Origin: Polyangium aurulentum
Lineage (GTDB): Bacteria > Myxococcota_A > Polyangia > Polyangiales > Polyangiaceae
Assembly (NCBI GenBank): GCA_945875545.1
Contig: CAMCKZ010000024.1
Coordinates: 1-38,530 of the forward strand
Direction: 5' to 3'
DNA: 38,530 nucleotides
Shown: piece after piece, positions 1-7,769 of the stretch
Numbering within the stretch: the first letter of the stretch is position 1
How the letters are laid out: every line of letters begins with the position of its first letter
Notes under the pieces: generated by a model
The model's database searches: none
What the model saw: the letters and a program-made list of their open reading frames with translations, nothing else
Told to the model about the DNA's origin: nothing
Position numbers and translations under genes: made by a program

Positions 1-198
1 GCGGATAAACAGGTGGTCGAAGCTGAATGCGACATCGGTGACTCCGGTGGCTCGCGAGAGGTGCCCTCTCCGTCAAGCAATAGCCGGTCCATGTGTCGGC
101 GCGTTGGCGACTATTTTTGACACCCCGCACATTCGCACGGTTGTCAATATATTTGGCCCGCGTAGTGGCACCCGGGATGAGCCACGAACAGCGGGCTA

Positions 199-338
199 GG
201 GGGTAAAAGCTGACCCGTGTAGGCCCAACGCGTCGCGGAAAACGATTCGAGGCAAAAACCAGCTAACCGCGGGCCTGGGTCCCCATGGACCCGGCCCAAA
301 AGGGCATATGGGGCCAAAATGACCTGGCGGGGGTAAAA
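199..338. repeat. G-rich TAAAA direct repeats, possible insertion-element end
   Basis: The decamer GGGGGTAAAA occurs at 199-208 and again at 329-338. A related G-rich word followed by CAAAATGACC lies at about 311-323. Each copy is followed within a few bases by a TGACC, GACAC or GGGTCA word. Several short direct repeats of this type next to each other are characteristic of the ends of IS21-family elements. That family assignment is from memory of the pattern, no transposase gene is visible, and the element would be a remnant or have its body outside the window. Confidence 0.3.
271..297. other. Strong hairpin upstream of flgB
   Basis: GGGCC pairs with GGCCC and GGGTCC with GGACCC, with one bulged T and a CCAT loop, giving an 11-bp GC-rich stem. 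There is no adjacent T-run on the plus strand, so it is not a standard intrinsic terminator. It could be part of the putative insertion-element end or a transcription barrier before the flagellar operon. Confidence 0.45.
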
Positions 339-404
339 CGACACCTGGGTCATGTGTGACCTCACGTCGGACGCCGGAAGCGCCGTTCGAAGGGTTGCGA
401 AAGC

Positions 405-421
405 TTGGCACGGCGTTCGCT
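405..421 (+). promoter_or_regulatory. Sigma-54-type -24/-12 element before flgB
   Basis: TTGGCACG is followed by four bases and TCGCT. The GG at 407-408 and the GC at 419-420 are separated by exactly ten bases, the spacing sigma-54 requires, and only one position departs from the TGGCACG-N4-TTGCW consensus. Sigma-54 control of early flagellar operons is common. The difficulty is position: transcription would start near 432, only about two bases before the flgB ATG, so the Shine-Dalgarno-like GGAGGG at 422-427 would not be in the transcript. Confidence 0.4.
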
Positions 422-433
422 GGAGGGCCGGGT

Positions 434-847
434 ATGTCCTCGCCCAATCTCTTCTCGAGTATCAGTCGATTGAACGGCACACTGGACTACCATCTTGAGC
501 GGCAAAACGTTCTTGTCTCAAATATTGCCCACGTGGATACGCCCGGGTATGTGCCGAAAGATTTGGCGCGCGTCGACACGGCAATGAGCACTTTTCAAGG
601 CGAGTTCGACGTAGCGATGGCGCGCACCTCGGTGAGCCATCTGCCGGACCCGACGGCTCCCGGCCTCTTTCAAGGGCGGGTGTTTCTAGACCCGGCGGCG
701 AGCCCGGGCAACGACGGAAACTACGTATCTCTTGACCGCGAGGCCGCCAAAATCGGGGCCAACCAAGTGCGCTACGAGGTGATTTCCCAGCTTGTGGCGG
801 GTGAACTTGATGGCCTGCGGTTTGCAGCCAACGACGGTAAAGGCTGA
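434..847 (+). CDS. flgB: Flagellar proximal rod protein FlgB
   Basis: FlgB is one of the proximal rod subunits that connect the MS ring to the rest of the periplasmic rod. The 137-residue product has the conserved N-terminal rod/hook motif (SNIAHVDTPGY, near residues 32-42) and a C-terminal amphipathic helix around NQVRYEVISQLVA, as expected for FlgB. The start at 434 is preferred because it gives the family's usual short N-terminus and has GGAGGG upstream. An in-frame ATG at 356 would add 26 residues without family resemblance. It is the first gene of the flagellar locus, 28 nt ahead of flgC. Confidence 0.9.
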   Translation: MSSPNLFSSISRLNGTLDYHLERQNVLVSNIAHVDTPGYVPKDLARVDTAMSTFQGEFDVAMARTSVSHLPDPTAPGLFQGRVFLDPAASPGNDGNYVSLDREAAKIGANQVRYEVISQLVAGELDGLRFAANDGKG

Positions 848-875
848 GCGTTAGGCGCTCTGAAACGAGGAAGTT

Positions 876-1325
876 ATGGCGGCCATCGGTCTATTTTCCG
901 CTCTCGAAGTTGCCTCTTCCGGCCTCACGGTGGAGCGCACGCGCATGAACACGATTGCGTCGAACCTCGCGAATGCGCGGACCACGCGCACGCAGGAAGG
1001 CGGGCCTTTTCGTCGTCTCGACCCTGTATTTACAGCGACCCCGATCGACACCTCCGGCACGCCGGGGTTCAACGACCCCACGCACAGCGCCATATCTTTG
1101 GCGGGCGTGTCATCGATCCACCGCGACGAGCGAGACCCGGTGCGCATCTACGAACCGGGCCATCCCGATGCGGATGATCAGGGATACGTGGGCTACCCGA
1201 ACGTCAACGCCGTCGAAGAGATGGTCAACATGATGGCGGCCAGCCGCGCGTACGAGGTCGGCGTTTCCAGCGTTGAGATGATCAAATCGATGGCGAAGAC
1301 GGCCCTCGGGATCGGGCGCGGTTAA
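876..1325 (+). CDS. flgC: Flagellar proximal rod protein FlgC
   Basis: FlgC is a rod subunit assembled with FlgB, FlgF and FlgG. The 149-residue protein begins with the rod/hook-family helix and has MNTIASNLANARTTRT in place of the usual N-terminal signature. It carries the family's central GYVGYPNVNAVEEM segment and ends in a helix containing MMAASRAYEVGV, both hallmark FlgC/FlgG features. Its length is close to the usual 135-150. A GAGGAAG Shine-Dalgarno sequence lies just upstream. It is flanked by flgB and fliE in the standard flgBC-fliE order. Confidence 0.93.
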   Translation: MAAIGLFSALEVASSGLTVERTRMNTIASNLANARTTRTQEGGPFRRLDPVFTATPIDTSGTPGFNDPTHSAISLAGVSSIHRDERDPVRIYEPGHPDADDQGYVGYPNVNAVEEMVNMMAASRAYEVGVSSVEMIKSMAKTALGIGRG

Positions 1326-1330
1326 CCGCC

Positions 1331-1645
1331 ATGGGCGTCGGAAATGTATCGAGCGAGCTTCCGCTCATCCTGCCGACGGGCGGGCGATTCGAAGCGCCGG
1401 CCCTGGCACCGCAAGACGACCAGTCGGGGCCGTTCACCGACGTCTTTAAGAACGCCCTCGCGAAGGTGCAAAAGAGCCACGAAGTTGCCGCTGGCATGAA
1501 GACCGAGTTCGCATCGGGACGCCTCGATGACATCCACGGCATGATGATCGCAAACAAACAAGCGGAGATCGAAACTCGCCTCCTCGCGAATGTTCGCTCC
1601 AAGATGCTCGAAGCCTTCCAGGAACTCTGGCGCATCAACGTCTGA
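1331..1645 (+). CDS. fliE: Flagellar hook-basal body protein FliE
   Basis: FliE joins the MS ring to the proximal rod and is the first rod-type substrate exported. The 104-residue product has the family layout: a variable N-terminus, a central helix (FKNALAKVQKSHEVA) and a conserved C-terminal helix ending SKMLEAFQELWRINV, which matches the family's typical KLLDAYQEIMRM-type ending. It starts 5 nt after the flgC stop and is 12 nt upstream of fliF, so it is certainly co-transcribed. No strong Shine-Dalgarno sequence is visible, suggesting translational coupling to flgC. Confidence 0.9.
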   Translation: MGVGNVSSELPLILPTGGRFEAPALAPQDDQSGPFTDVFKNALAKVQKSHEVAAGMKTEFASGRLDDIHGMMIANKQAEIETRLLANVRSKMLEAFQELWRINV

Positions 1646-1657
1646 GCAAATTGAGCC

Positions 1658-3373
1658 ATGAACGAACGCCTCGCAGCAGCCTTTCAACAGTTTATCACCT
1701 TCTGGCAGGGCCTCACGCTCTGGCGCCGGGTGGCTCTCGTGGGCACCGTCGTGGGGGTGCTCGGAGGCACGCTTTACGGGGCAAATGTCTCGAATCAAGA
1801 GACCTACGCGTACCTTTACACGGACCTTGCGGTGGACGACGCGTCCTCGATTTCGGCGAAGCTCAAGGAGCTAAAAGTTCCCTTTCGCGTGGCCGCGGGC
1901 GGGGCTGCGATTGAAGTTCCCGAAGCGCGCGTTCACGAGCTGCGGCTTGATTTGGCGGGCCAAGGAATTCCAAAGGGCGGCGGCGTAGGCTTCGAGATTT
2001 TTGACAAAACGCGCCTCGGTGCCACCGAGTTCGAACAGCGTGTCAATCTGAAGCGGGCTCTCGAAGGCGAACTTTCGCGCACCATCGGCACCATCGGAAG
2101 CGTGCAAAGCGCACGTATACATTTGGTATTACCTGAGCGCAGCGTCTTCACAGCGAATCGCGAACATGCCACCGCGAGCGTGGTGCTAAAAATGCGTCAG
2201 GGTCGCGCCTTTTCCAAGGGAGAAGTGTCGTCGGTCCTCCATCTTGTGGCGGCTGCGGTGCCCGGGTTGAGCGCGGAGCGGGTGTCGATCGTGAGTGCCG
2301 ATGGAGCCACGTTGCACAGGCCCAAGGAAGACGGCGGCGGCAGCAACGACGGCGACGCGCAGGCGGAAAAAGAACGCGACATGGCCCAGGCTCTCGAAGG
2401 GCAGGCGCGGGCGATTTTGGATCGCGCGGTGGGCGCCGGTCATGCGGAAATTCGCGCCCGCGTTGAGCTCGAAACGGCGACGACGGAGCGCACCGAAGAG
2501 CACTACGATCCGGCGAAAACGGCGGTGCGATCGGAGCAAGAAAATCTGGAGCGCTCCGGCGATACCACGGGGCAATCCTCGGTATCCGGCATTCCCGGTG
2601 CGGGCAGCACGTTGCCCCAGGCGCAGACCCCGCCGGCTGGCGCGGCGGCCGGCGATCCGAACAATCCCACGACCGATCCCAACGCGCAGAATCGCATCAC
2701 AGGTTCGAGTCGAACGCAGCACACGCGCAATTTTGAGGTCGATAAAGTGGTGACGAAAACGACGCCGGTTGGTCGTCGTGTGCAGCGTGTGACGCTCGCT
2801 GTTTTCGTTGACGGAGTCGAGAAGGAAGAGAACGGCGTTAAGACCTTCCTGCCTCGCGAACGCGCGGAGCTCGATCGTTTGGAAGCGCTGGTAAAAGGCG
2901 CAGTGGGCTTCGATGCGGCCCGCGGCGACTCGATAAAGGTGGAAAGCGCGACGTTCTACAAAGAGCCGGAGCCGCCGCCGCCGCCCGCCGTTCCTCTGTT
3001 GAAAGATTGGCGCTTCTACGTCGTCGCCGTGCCCTGCTTTGGGGTTGCGCTGTGGGCCGCCGGAGTGTTCGTCCGCAACCGACGCCGGCGCCTGCTTCGC
3101 GAGGCTAAAGAGGCCGAGCAACTGGCCGAAGAAGAGGAGCGCATGCGCCTCGAGGCCGAAGCCGAGGCCGCACGCCAGGCCGAGCGTTTGCCCCCACCAC
3201 CGGACCCGCGCGTACTTCGCGAATTCCTCCCAGAAGCGCCCGAAGTTGTGGCTTGGCGCGATCGCCTGCGGCGCGAAGTTTTCGAAGCCGTGTCGCGCGA
3301 TCCGGCCACTGCCGCCATCGTGCTCCGCGAGTGGCTCAATACGGTCGGCGTGCAGAAGAAAGACGCGGCGTAA
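1658..3373 (+). CDS. fliF: Flagellar MS-ring protein FliF
   Basis: FliF forms the MS ring in the inner membrane, the platform for the export gate and C ring. The 571-residue protein has a membrane segment near residues 24-42, the YscJ-like ring-building domain (residues about 45-220), a second periplasmic domain interrupted by a Gly/Pro/Ala-rich insert at about 300-345, a second membrane segment near 447-469 and a charged cytoplasmic tail. The last part (FEAVSRDPATAAIVLREWLN) corresponds to the FliG-binding helix. Length is normal for the family. It is followed by an 80-nt gap before fliG, the largest spacing in the early operon. Confidence 0.95.
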   Translation: MNERLAAAFQQFITFWQGLTLWRRVALVGTVVGVLGGTLYGANVSNQETYAYLYTDLAVDDASSISAKLKELKVPFRVAAGGAAIEVPEARVHELRLDLAGQGIPKGGGVGFEIFDKTRLGATEFEQRVNLKRALEGELSRTIGTIGSVQSARIHLVLPERSVFTANREHATASVVLKMRQGRAFSKGEVSSVLHLVAAAVPGLSAERVSIVSADGATLHRPKEDGGGSNDGDAQAEKERDMAQALEGQARAILDRAVGAGHAEIRARVELETATTERTEEHYDPAKTAVRSEQENLERSGDTTGQSSVSGIPGAGSTLPQAQTPPAGAAAGDPNNPTTDPNAQNRITGSSRTQHTRNFEVDKVVTKTTPVGRRVQRVTLAVFVDGVEKEENGVKTFLPRERAELDRLEALVKGAVGFDAARGDSIKVESATFYKEPEPPPPPAVPLLKDWRFYVVAVPCFGVALWAAGVFVRNRRRRLLREAKEAEQLAEEEERMRLEAEAEAARQAERLPPPPDPRVLREFLPEAPEVVAWRDRLRREVFEAVSRDPATAAIVLREWLNTVGVQKKDAA

Positions 3374-3453
3374 ACTACGGGCACCCATCCGCATAGCGTG
3401 GAAATACGCGTCGCGAACTCGCCGACGCGCGCAACCTGAGGCAGACTGTAATC

Positions 3454-4452
3454 ATGGCTACCCCAAAGCTCACAGGGCCCGAGAAAGCCGTGCTCTTTCT
3501 CCTCTCGCTCGACGAGGCCATTGCGGCTCCACTCGTCGCAGAACTTGAAGAGAGCGACGTACGCAAGCTCCGCGAGATCGCCTCGATGATGCGGGCTGTC
3601 CCGGCCAATTCTCTCGACTACGTCTACGAAGAATACGTCGATAAAGCGCGGGAAGCCGTCGCGGTGCCTCAGGGCGGAATGGGGTACCTCCGTCGTCTTG
3701 CGGCCAAAGCTCTCGGCGAAGAAAGGGCCAATTCGGTCTTCTCCGGATCGGCTCCCGCATCGGCTCTCGAGCGCATTTCAAGCTCCGATCCGGTCGCCGT
3801 CGGCAGTGTTCTCGAAACCGAGCATCCTCAGGTTATTGCCGCGGTTTTGTCGCAGCTTGAACCCGCCAAGAGCGCCGCGATTATCGCCGCGCTGAGCGAC
3901 GAATTGCAAGTGCGCGTGGTGGGCCGACTCGCCACCATGACCGAACTCCCGGCGGGCCTTCTCGAAAGCGTTATCAACGCGGTGGCGGCCGAACTACCCG
4001 CTCGCGGCGCCGATGCCGCGATCAGCGTCGATGGCGTGAACCGCGCTGCGAGCCTCGTGAAAAAGATGTCCAAGGAGCAAGGCGAAACCCTCCTCGCGAT
4101 GCTCGATGGGCAACCGGATATGCAGCCCGGTGTCTCCGACAAAATTCGCAGCGCGATGTACACGTTTCAAGATTTGGCCGCTCTCGACGCGAAAGGATTT
4201 CGCGCGCTACTCAAGGAAATTCAGCCAGATAAGCTCGTTATCGCCATGAAGACCGCGAGCGAAGACATCCGAGGAAAAATCTTCGCGAGCATGTCTCAGC
4301 GCGCCGCCGAGCTTCTCCGCGACGACCTCGACAACCTCGCGGGCGTCAAACTCGCCGACGTCGAAGCGGCCCAGCGCGAGATCGTCGATCGCGCTCTTGC
4401 CCTCGCCGCCGAGGGTCAAATCAACCTAGGCGGCGATGAAGAACTGGTCTGA
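3454..4452 (+). CDS. fliG: Flagellar motor switch protein FliG
   Basis: FliG is the rotor protein of the C ring that contacts MotA and transmits torque. The 332-residue product has the three-domain FliG layout. An N-terminal domain begins TGPEKAVLFLLSLDE. The middle domain carries the EHPQ-type motif (ETEHPQVIAAVLSQL, near residues 128-142). The C-terminal torque helix contains alternating charged residues (AAELLRDDLDNLAGVKLADV). Length matches the usual 330-340. fliH begins 17 nt before the fliG stop, so the two are translationally coupled. Confidence 0.96.
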   Translation: MATPKLTGPEKAVLFLLSLDEAIAAPLVAELEESDVRKLREIASMMRAVPANSLDYVYEEYVDKAREAVAVPQGGMGYLRRLAAKALGEERANSVFSGSAPASALERISSSDPVAVGSVLETEHPQVIAAVLSQLEPAKSAAIIAALSDELQVRVVGRLATMTELPAGLLESVINAVAAELPARGADAAISVDGVNRAASLVKKMSKEQGETLLAMLDGQPDMQPGVSDKIRSAMYTFQDLAALDAKGFRALLKEIQPDKLVIAMKTASEDIRGKIFASMSQRAAELLRDDLDNLAGVKLADVEAAQREIVDRALALAAEGQINLGGDEELV

Positions 4453-5218
4453 CCCCGGTCAAAAACCCGTCGTTCGACCCCTGATGTTTCAAGAGGTCGG
4501 CGCGCCGCCGCGGGCCATGTCGTCGGTATTCTTCGAAGGCCGATCGCCCGATTCTTACATGGCTCACTCGCCCGTCGCCGCACGCTTGCCGACGGGAGAA
4601 TCCCAGGACTTTAGCGCGCTTGACGACGACGGTAACCCGGGCCAGGTCGGCGAAAACCACGAAGATTGGTCCAGCGACTTTAGCTCCTTCGAGGCGCCGT
4701 CAGCCTTCGATCCCATCATTCCGTCGGCGGTGTTCGCACCGGCACCACCGCCCGCCGCCGCGCGCGAACCGGAAGACGACCCGCGGGTCATTGCCGCTCT
4801 CGCAGCCCTCGATGAAAGTCTGAGAGCCTTGCTGGCCGCGCGCCACGCGGTGCTTTCCGCATCCGAGGCAGATGTCATTCGGATCGCTGTCGCCCTTGCG
4901 GAGCGCGTCGTGGGGAGCGAAATTCGCCAGCGCCCCGAGGTGCTCTTGAACGCTGCGCGCCAGGGAATTGCCGTATTATCCGAGACAGACCGCTACATTG
5001 TGCGCATCTCGCCCGGGCCGAGCGAGGCCCACTTAAACGCCTTTCGATCCGCCCTCGTTGCGAAGCACGGGCGGTCCGAACTCATCGTCGACGACAGGCT
5101 TGCCCCGTTCTCGTGCGTCGTCGAAAGCGCACAGGGCCGCGTCGACGAATCTGTCAGCGCGCGCATGGCGGCCGTTCTCGAACAAGCGGGTCTCGGCAAG
5201 GTGCTGTCCGATTCATGA
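4436..5218 (+). CDS. fliH: Flagellar export regulator FliH
   Basis: FliH is the peripheral stator of the export ATPase and holds FliI at the export gate. The 260-residue product has a Pro/Asp-rich, poorly conserved N-terminal half. The FliH/YscL-type C-terminal half starts near VIRIAVALAERVVGSEI and ends with ELIVDDRLAPFSCVVES and a final helix, the standard arrangement. The start at 4436 lies inside fliG. A second in-frame ATG at 4484 is possible and neither has a clear Shine-Dalgarno sequence. The stop overlaps the fliI start by 4 nt. Confidence 0.85.
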   Translation: MKNWSDPGQKPVVRPLMFQEVGAPPRAMSSVFFEGRSPDSYMAHSPVAARLPTGESQDFSALDDDGNPGQVGENHEDWSSDFSSFEAPSAFDPIIPSAVFAPAPPPAAAREPEDDPRVIAALAALDESLRALLAARHAVLSASEADVIRIAVALAERVVGSEIRQRPEVLLNAARQGIAVLSETDRYIVRISPGPSEAHLNAFRSALVAKHGRSELIVDDRLAPFSCVVESAQGRVDESVSARMAAVLEQAGLGKVLSDS

Positions 5219-6537
5219 GCGAAGCGCTGGATCGCGTTCTGAAGTCCATCCAAGGCGCGTCGCCTCACCGCCCCGAGGGCGTCGTCGTCGACATCGTTGG
5301 CCTCATTCTCGAGGTGCAAGGAATACGCGCGGGCATAGGCGATTTGCTCGAAGTGGACCGAACCCGCGGTGCGCCGCTGTTGCTCGAAGTCGTTGGCTTT
5401 AAGGCCGGGCGCCTCGTCACAACTCCCCTTGGCCCCGTTGAGGGCGTGAAGGCCGGCGACCGCGTGAGCCTCTCGGCTCGGGGCTCCCGGGTCTTTGTCG
5501 GCGAGGCGCTGCTCGGGAGAATTCTGGATGCATTCGGGGAGCCCATGGATGGGGGCCCGCCGCTCATCACGACGGAGAGTTACCCCATGCGGCAGCCGCC
5601 GCCGTCGGCCGTCTCGCGTCGATCGATCCGCGACTCATTCTCCACCGGTGTGCGTGCCATCGACGGATTGTTGACGTTGGGCCGAGGCCAGCGCGTGGGC
5701 ATTTTTGCAGGCACTGGCGTCGGTAAGACGACCCTGCTCGGCATGCTGTGCCGCACGAGCGAAGCCGACGTCAACGTCGTGGCTCTCGTCGGCGAACGAG
5801 GGCGCGAGCTCAACGATTTTATTCGTGATGGCCTTGGTCCCGAGGGCCTGGCGCGATCGGTTCTCATCACGGCGACAAGCGACATGCCGCCCCTCGTCCG
5901 AGCGCGCGCCGCCGAAACGGCAACGTCGATCGCGGAGTACTACCGAGACCGAGGCAAGAATGTTTTGCTCGTGATGGACTCGGTCACGCGTTACGCGATG
6001 GCCATGCGCGAGGCGGCGTTGGCGAGCGGTGAACCTCCCGCGACGAAGGGCTATCCACCCAGCGTATTTGCAGCACTTCCGCGTTTGCTGGAGCGTGCCG
6101 GCACCTGCGGAGGGACCGGGGTTATCACTGCAATCTACACGGTTCTCGTGGAGGGTGACGACCTCCAAGACCCGGTGTCCGATGCCGTTCGCGGTATTCT
6201 CGATGGCCACATCGTGCTTGCGAGAACACTTGCAGAGCGCAACCATTATCCCGCAATCGACGTGCTCGCGAGCGTCTCGCGTCTTGCCCCCATCGTGATG
6301 CCCCAGTCTCAAGTTCGTGCTGCGGGGTCTGTTCGCGACTTGATGGCGACGTACCGCGAGGCCCAAGACCTGATTCAGGTAGGGGCCTACGTGCCCGGGT
6401 CCGATACCAAAGTTGATGCGTCGATTCGTGCGCAGCCGCTGATCGACATGTTCCTCCGGCAAGGCGTCAGGGAGCCTACGCCCGTCGACCAGACCAGGGG
6501 TGCCATGGACCAGCTGGCGGCGTTAAACGGCCGCTGA
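5215..6537 (+). CDS. fliI: Flagellum-specific export ATPase FliI
   Basis: FliI is the F1-beta-like hexameric ATPase that helps unfold and deliver substrates to the flagellar export gate. The 440-residue protein has the Walker A loop GTGVGKTT (residues 166-173), a Walker B region (NVLLVMDSVTRYAMAMREAA) and the family segment GEPPATKGYPPSVFAALPRL. Length is normal. The start at 5215 is chosen because it overlaps the fliH stop as ATGA and matches the family's N-terminus. An upstream in-frame ATG at 5113 would add 34 Arg-rich residues that are an out-of-frame reading of fliH. Confidence 0.96.
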   Translation: MSEALDRVLKSIQGASPHRPEGVVVDIVGLILEVQGIRAGIGDLLEVDRTRGAPLLLEVVGFKAGRLVTTPLGPVEGVKAGDRVSLSARGSRVFVGEALLGRILDAFGEPMDGGPPLITTESYPMRQPPPSAVSRRSIRDSFSTGVRAIDGLLTLGRGQRVGIFAGTGVGKTTLLGMLCRTSEADVNVVALVGERGRELNDFIRDGLGPEGLARSVLITATSDMPPLVRARAAETATSIAEYYRDRGKNVLLVMDSVTRYAMAMREAALASGEPPATKGYPPSVFAALPRLLERAGTCGGTGVITAIYTVLVEGDDLQDPVSDAVRGILDGHIVLARTLAERNHYPAIDVLASVSRLAPIVMPQSQVRAAGSVRDLMATYREAQDLIQVGAYVPGSDTKVDASIRAQPLIDMFLRQGVREPTPVDQTRGAMDQLAALNGR

Positions 6538-6559
6538 GGGCCCCTCAGGAGCCCCGTAA

Positions 6560-7000
6560 ATGGCAAGCGCGCGCATTCGCCGAATCAGCCGCATCCGTGT
6601 GTTGAAGCAGACGGCCTTGGAGGACCGCGCGAAGGAGCTGTCGGCGGCTCGGGAGCAGCTCGCGACGGCTGAGGCGCGGCTTCTCGAACTCGTTGCGACG
6701 AGGGCGGAGGCAACGGCGAAAAAAGATGAAGCGCGGCGCCAACCCATCGCGCCGGACGAATGGCGCGAGCTCGAAGAGTGGCTCGACACGACGCACATTC
6801 GCGAGCGGGCGCAGCGTCAGCGCATCGTCGCCCACGAGCATGCTGTGGCCCTTGCGCGCCAAGCCGTTGTCGCCGCGCAATCGGAGGTGAAGAGCTTCGA
6901 CGAGCTCATCGATCGCATTCGAACCGGCGAGATTGCGACGGAAAATTCCAAGGACCGCAAGCTTGAAGATGAACTCGCGGGTCGCCGCAAGAACAGGTGA
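6560..7000 (+). CDS. fliJ: Flagellar export chaperone FliJ
   Basis: FliJ is the small coiled-coil protein that sits in the centre of the FliI hexamer, as the gamma subunit does in F1, and links it to FlhA. The 146-residue product is almost entirely alpha-helical and rich in Ala, Glu and Arg, with heptad-like spacing across residues 15-75 and 80-115. Sequence identity in this family is low. The call rests on length, predicted coiled coil and position directly after fliI. No fliK follows, although fliK usually separates fliJ from flgD. Confidence 0.85.
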   Translation: MASARIRRISRIRVLKQTALEDRAKELSAAREQLATAEARLLELVATRAEATAKKDEARRQPIAPDEWRELEEWLDTTHIRERAQRQRIVAHEHAVALARQAVVAAQSEVKSFDELIDRIRTGEIATENSKDRKLEDELAGRRKNR

Positions 7001-7020
7001 GATGGGGTCCTTCGCGGGCT

Positions 7021-7036
7021 CGGCACGCCTTCTGCA
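7021..7036 (+). promoter_or_regulatory. Sigma-54 promoter for flgD-flgE
   Basis: The sequence CGGCACG, four bases, CTGCA has GG at 7022-7023 and GC at 7034-7035 with the required ten-base separation, and differs from the sigma-54 consensus at two less critical positions. The predicted transcription start near 7047 lies just before a GAGG Shine-Dalgarno word (7051-7054) and the GTG at 7059. Sigma-54 control of hook genes is established in many polarly flagellated bacteria. The agreement of promoter, ribosome site and start codon makes this the best promoter call in the locus. Confidence 0.6.
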
Positions 7037-7058
7037 ATTGACCTCCCTACGAGGTCCC

Positions 7059-7739
7059 GTGAAAAATATTTCAAGCACGTCGAGCGCCGCGGCGGCAGGC
7101 GAAAGTTCTCCCTTCACTGCTGCTTCCACAGGCAACCAGGCGATGGGGAAAGATGCATTCCTCAAGCTTTTGGTCGCGCAAATTTCGCACCAAGATCCGA
7201 TGAAACCGATGGACGACACCGCCTACGTGGCGCAGCTCGCCCAGTTTTCATCGTTGGAACAGCAGTCGAATTCCAACAAAATGCTCGAACTGATTGCCAC
7301 GCAGCAACAGGGGCTTGCGAACACGCAGACCCTCGGACTCGTCGGCAGGAACGTGACGGTGCGCGGCGGGGCGGTGACGCTGGGCACCGACGGTCTTGGG
7401 GCGGTGGCCCCGTTTAAACTCGGAGATTCGGCCGAGAAAGTATCGGTCACGATTCGTGATCAAAGCGGAAACCTTGTGCGCCGGGTCGACCTCGGCGCTC
7501 AGCAAAATGGCCGCGTGGATTACCGATGGAACGGCCGCAACGACAGCGGTCTGGCGGTGCCCGCGGGGCGCTACTCCGTGAGTGTCGAGGCCACCAAGGG
7601 CAACGGGCAGCAGGTCAGCGTGGAACAAGAATCGACGGGTCGTGTGCAGGCCGTGTCATTCGATGGCGGCATTACAAAGCTCATTCTCGACACCGGTCTT
7701 TCGGTCGCGGCGTCGGATCTCATCAAAGTTCAATCATAA
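7059..7739 (+). CDS. flgD: Flagellar hook assembly (cap) protein FlgD
   Basis: FlgD caps the growing hook and is discarded once the hook is complete. The 226-residue product carries the family signature (KDAFLKLLVAQISHQDPMKP followed by a YVAQLAQFSSLEQ segment), then a central beta-rich domain with the FlgD Ig-like region (YRWNGRNDSGLAVPAGRYSV). The GTG start at 7059 is preferred because GAGG lies 4 nt upstream and a sigma-54 element lies just before it. An ATG at 7002, directly after the fliJ stop, would add 19 residues and cannot be excluded. flgE follows after 30 nt. Confidence 0.9.
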   Translation: MKNISSTSSAAAAGESSPFTAASTGNQAMGKDAFLKLLVAQISHQDPMKPMDDTAYVAQLAQFSSLEQQSNSNKMLELIATQQQGLANTQTLGLVGRNVTVRGGAVTLGTDGLGAVAPFKLGDSAEKVSVTIRDQSGNLVRRVDLGAQQNGRVDYRWNGRNDSGLAVPAGRYSVSVEATKGNGQQVSVEQESTGRVQAVSFDGGITKLILDTGLSVAASDLIKVQS

Positions 7740-7769
7740 TTTCTAGCAGCGGTTGAAAGGTAATAGATC

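Larger units (their letters stand above)
1..433. other. Gene-poor region upstream of flgB
   Basis: No gene is supported here. Plus frame 1 is open from the window edge to a TGA at 118-120 and frame 2 to about 199, but neither translation resembles a known family, so the first could at most be the tail of a gene starting outside the window. The interval contains G-rich repeats, a strong hairpin and a sigma-54-like element, described separately. Base composition and word content differ from the flagellar genes that follow, which fits intergenic or decayed mobile DNA. Confidence 0.5.

Noticed and set aside
1-120. Open plus-strand frame 1 from the window edge to a TGA
   Set aside because: Only 39 codons, no recognisable family, and frame 2 is open even longer; too weak to call a partial gene.
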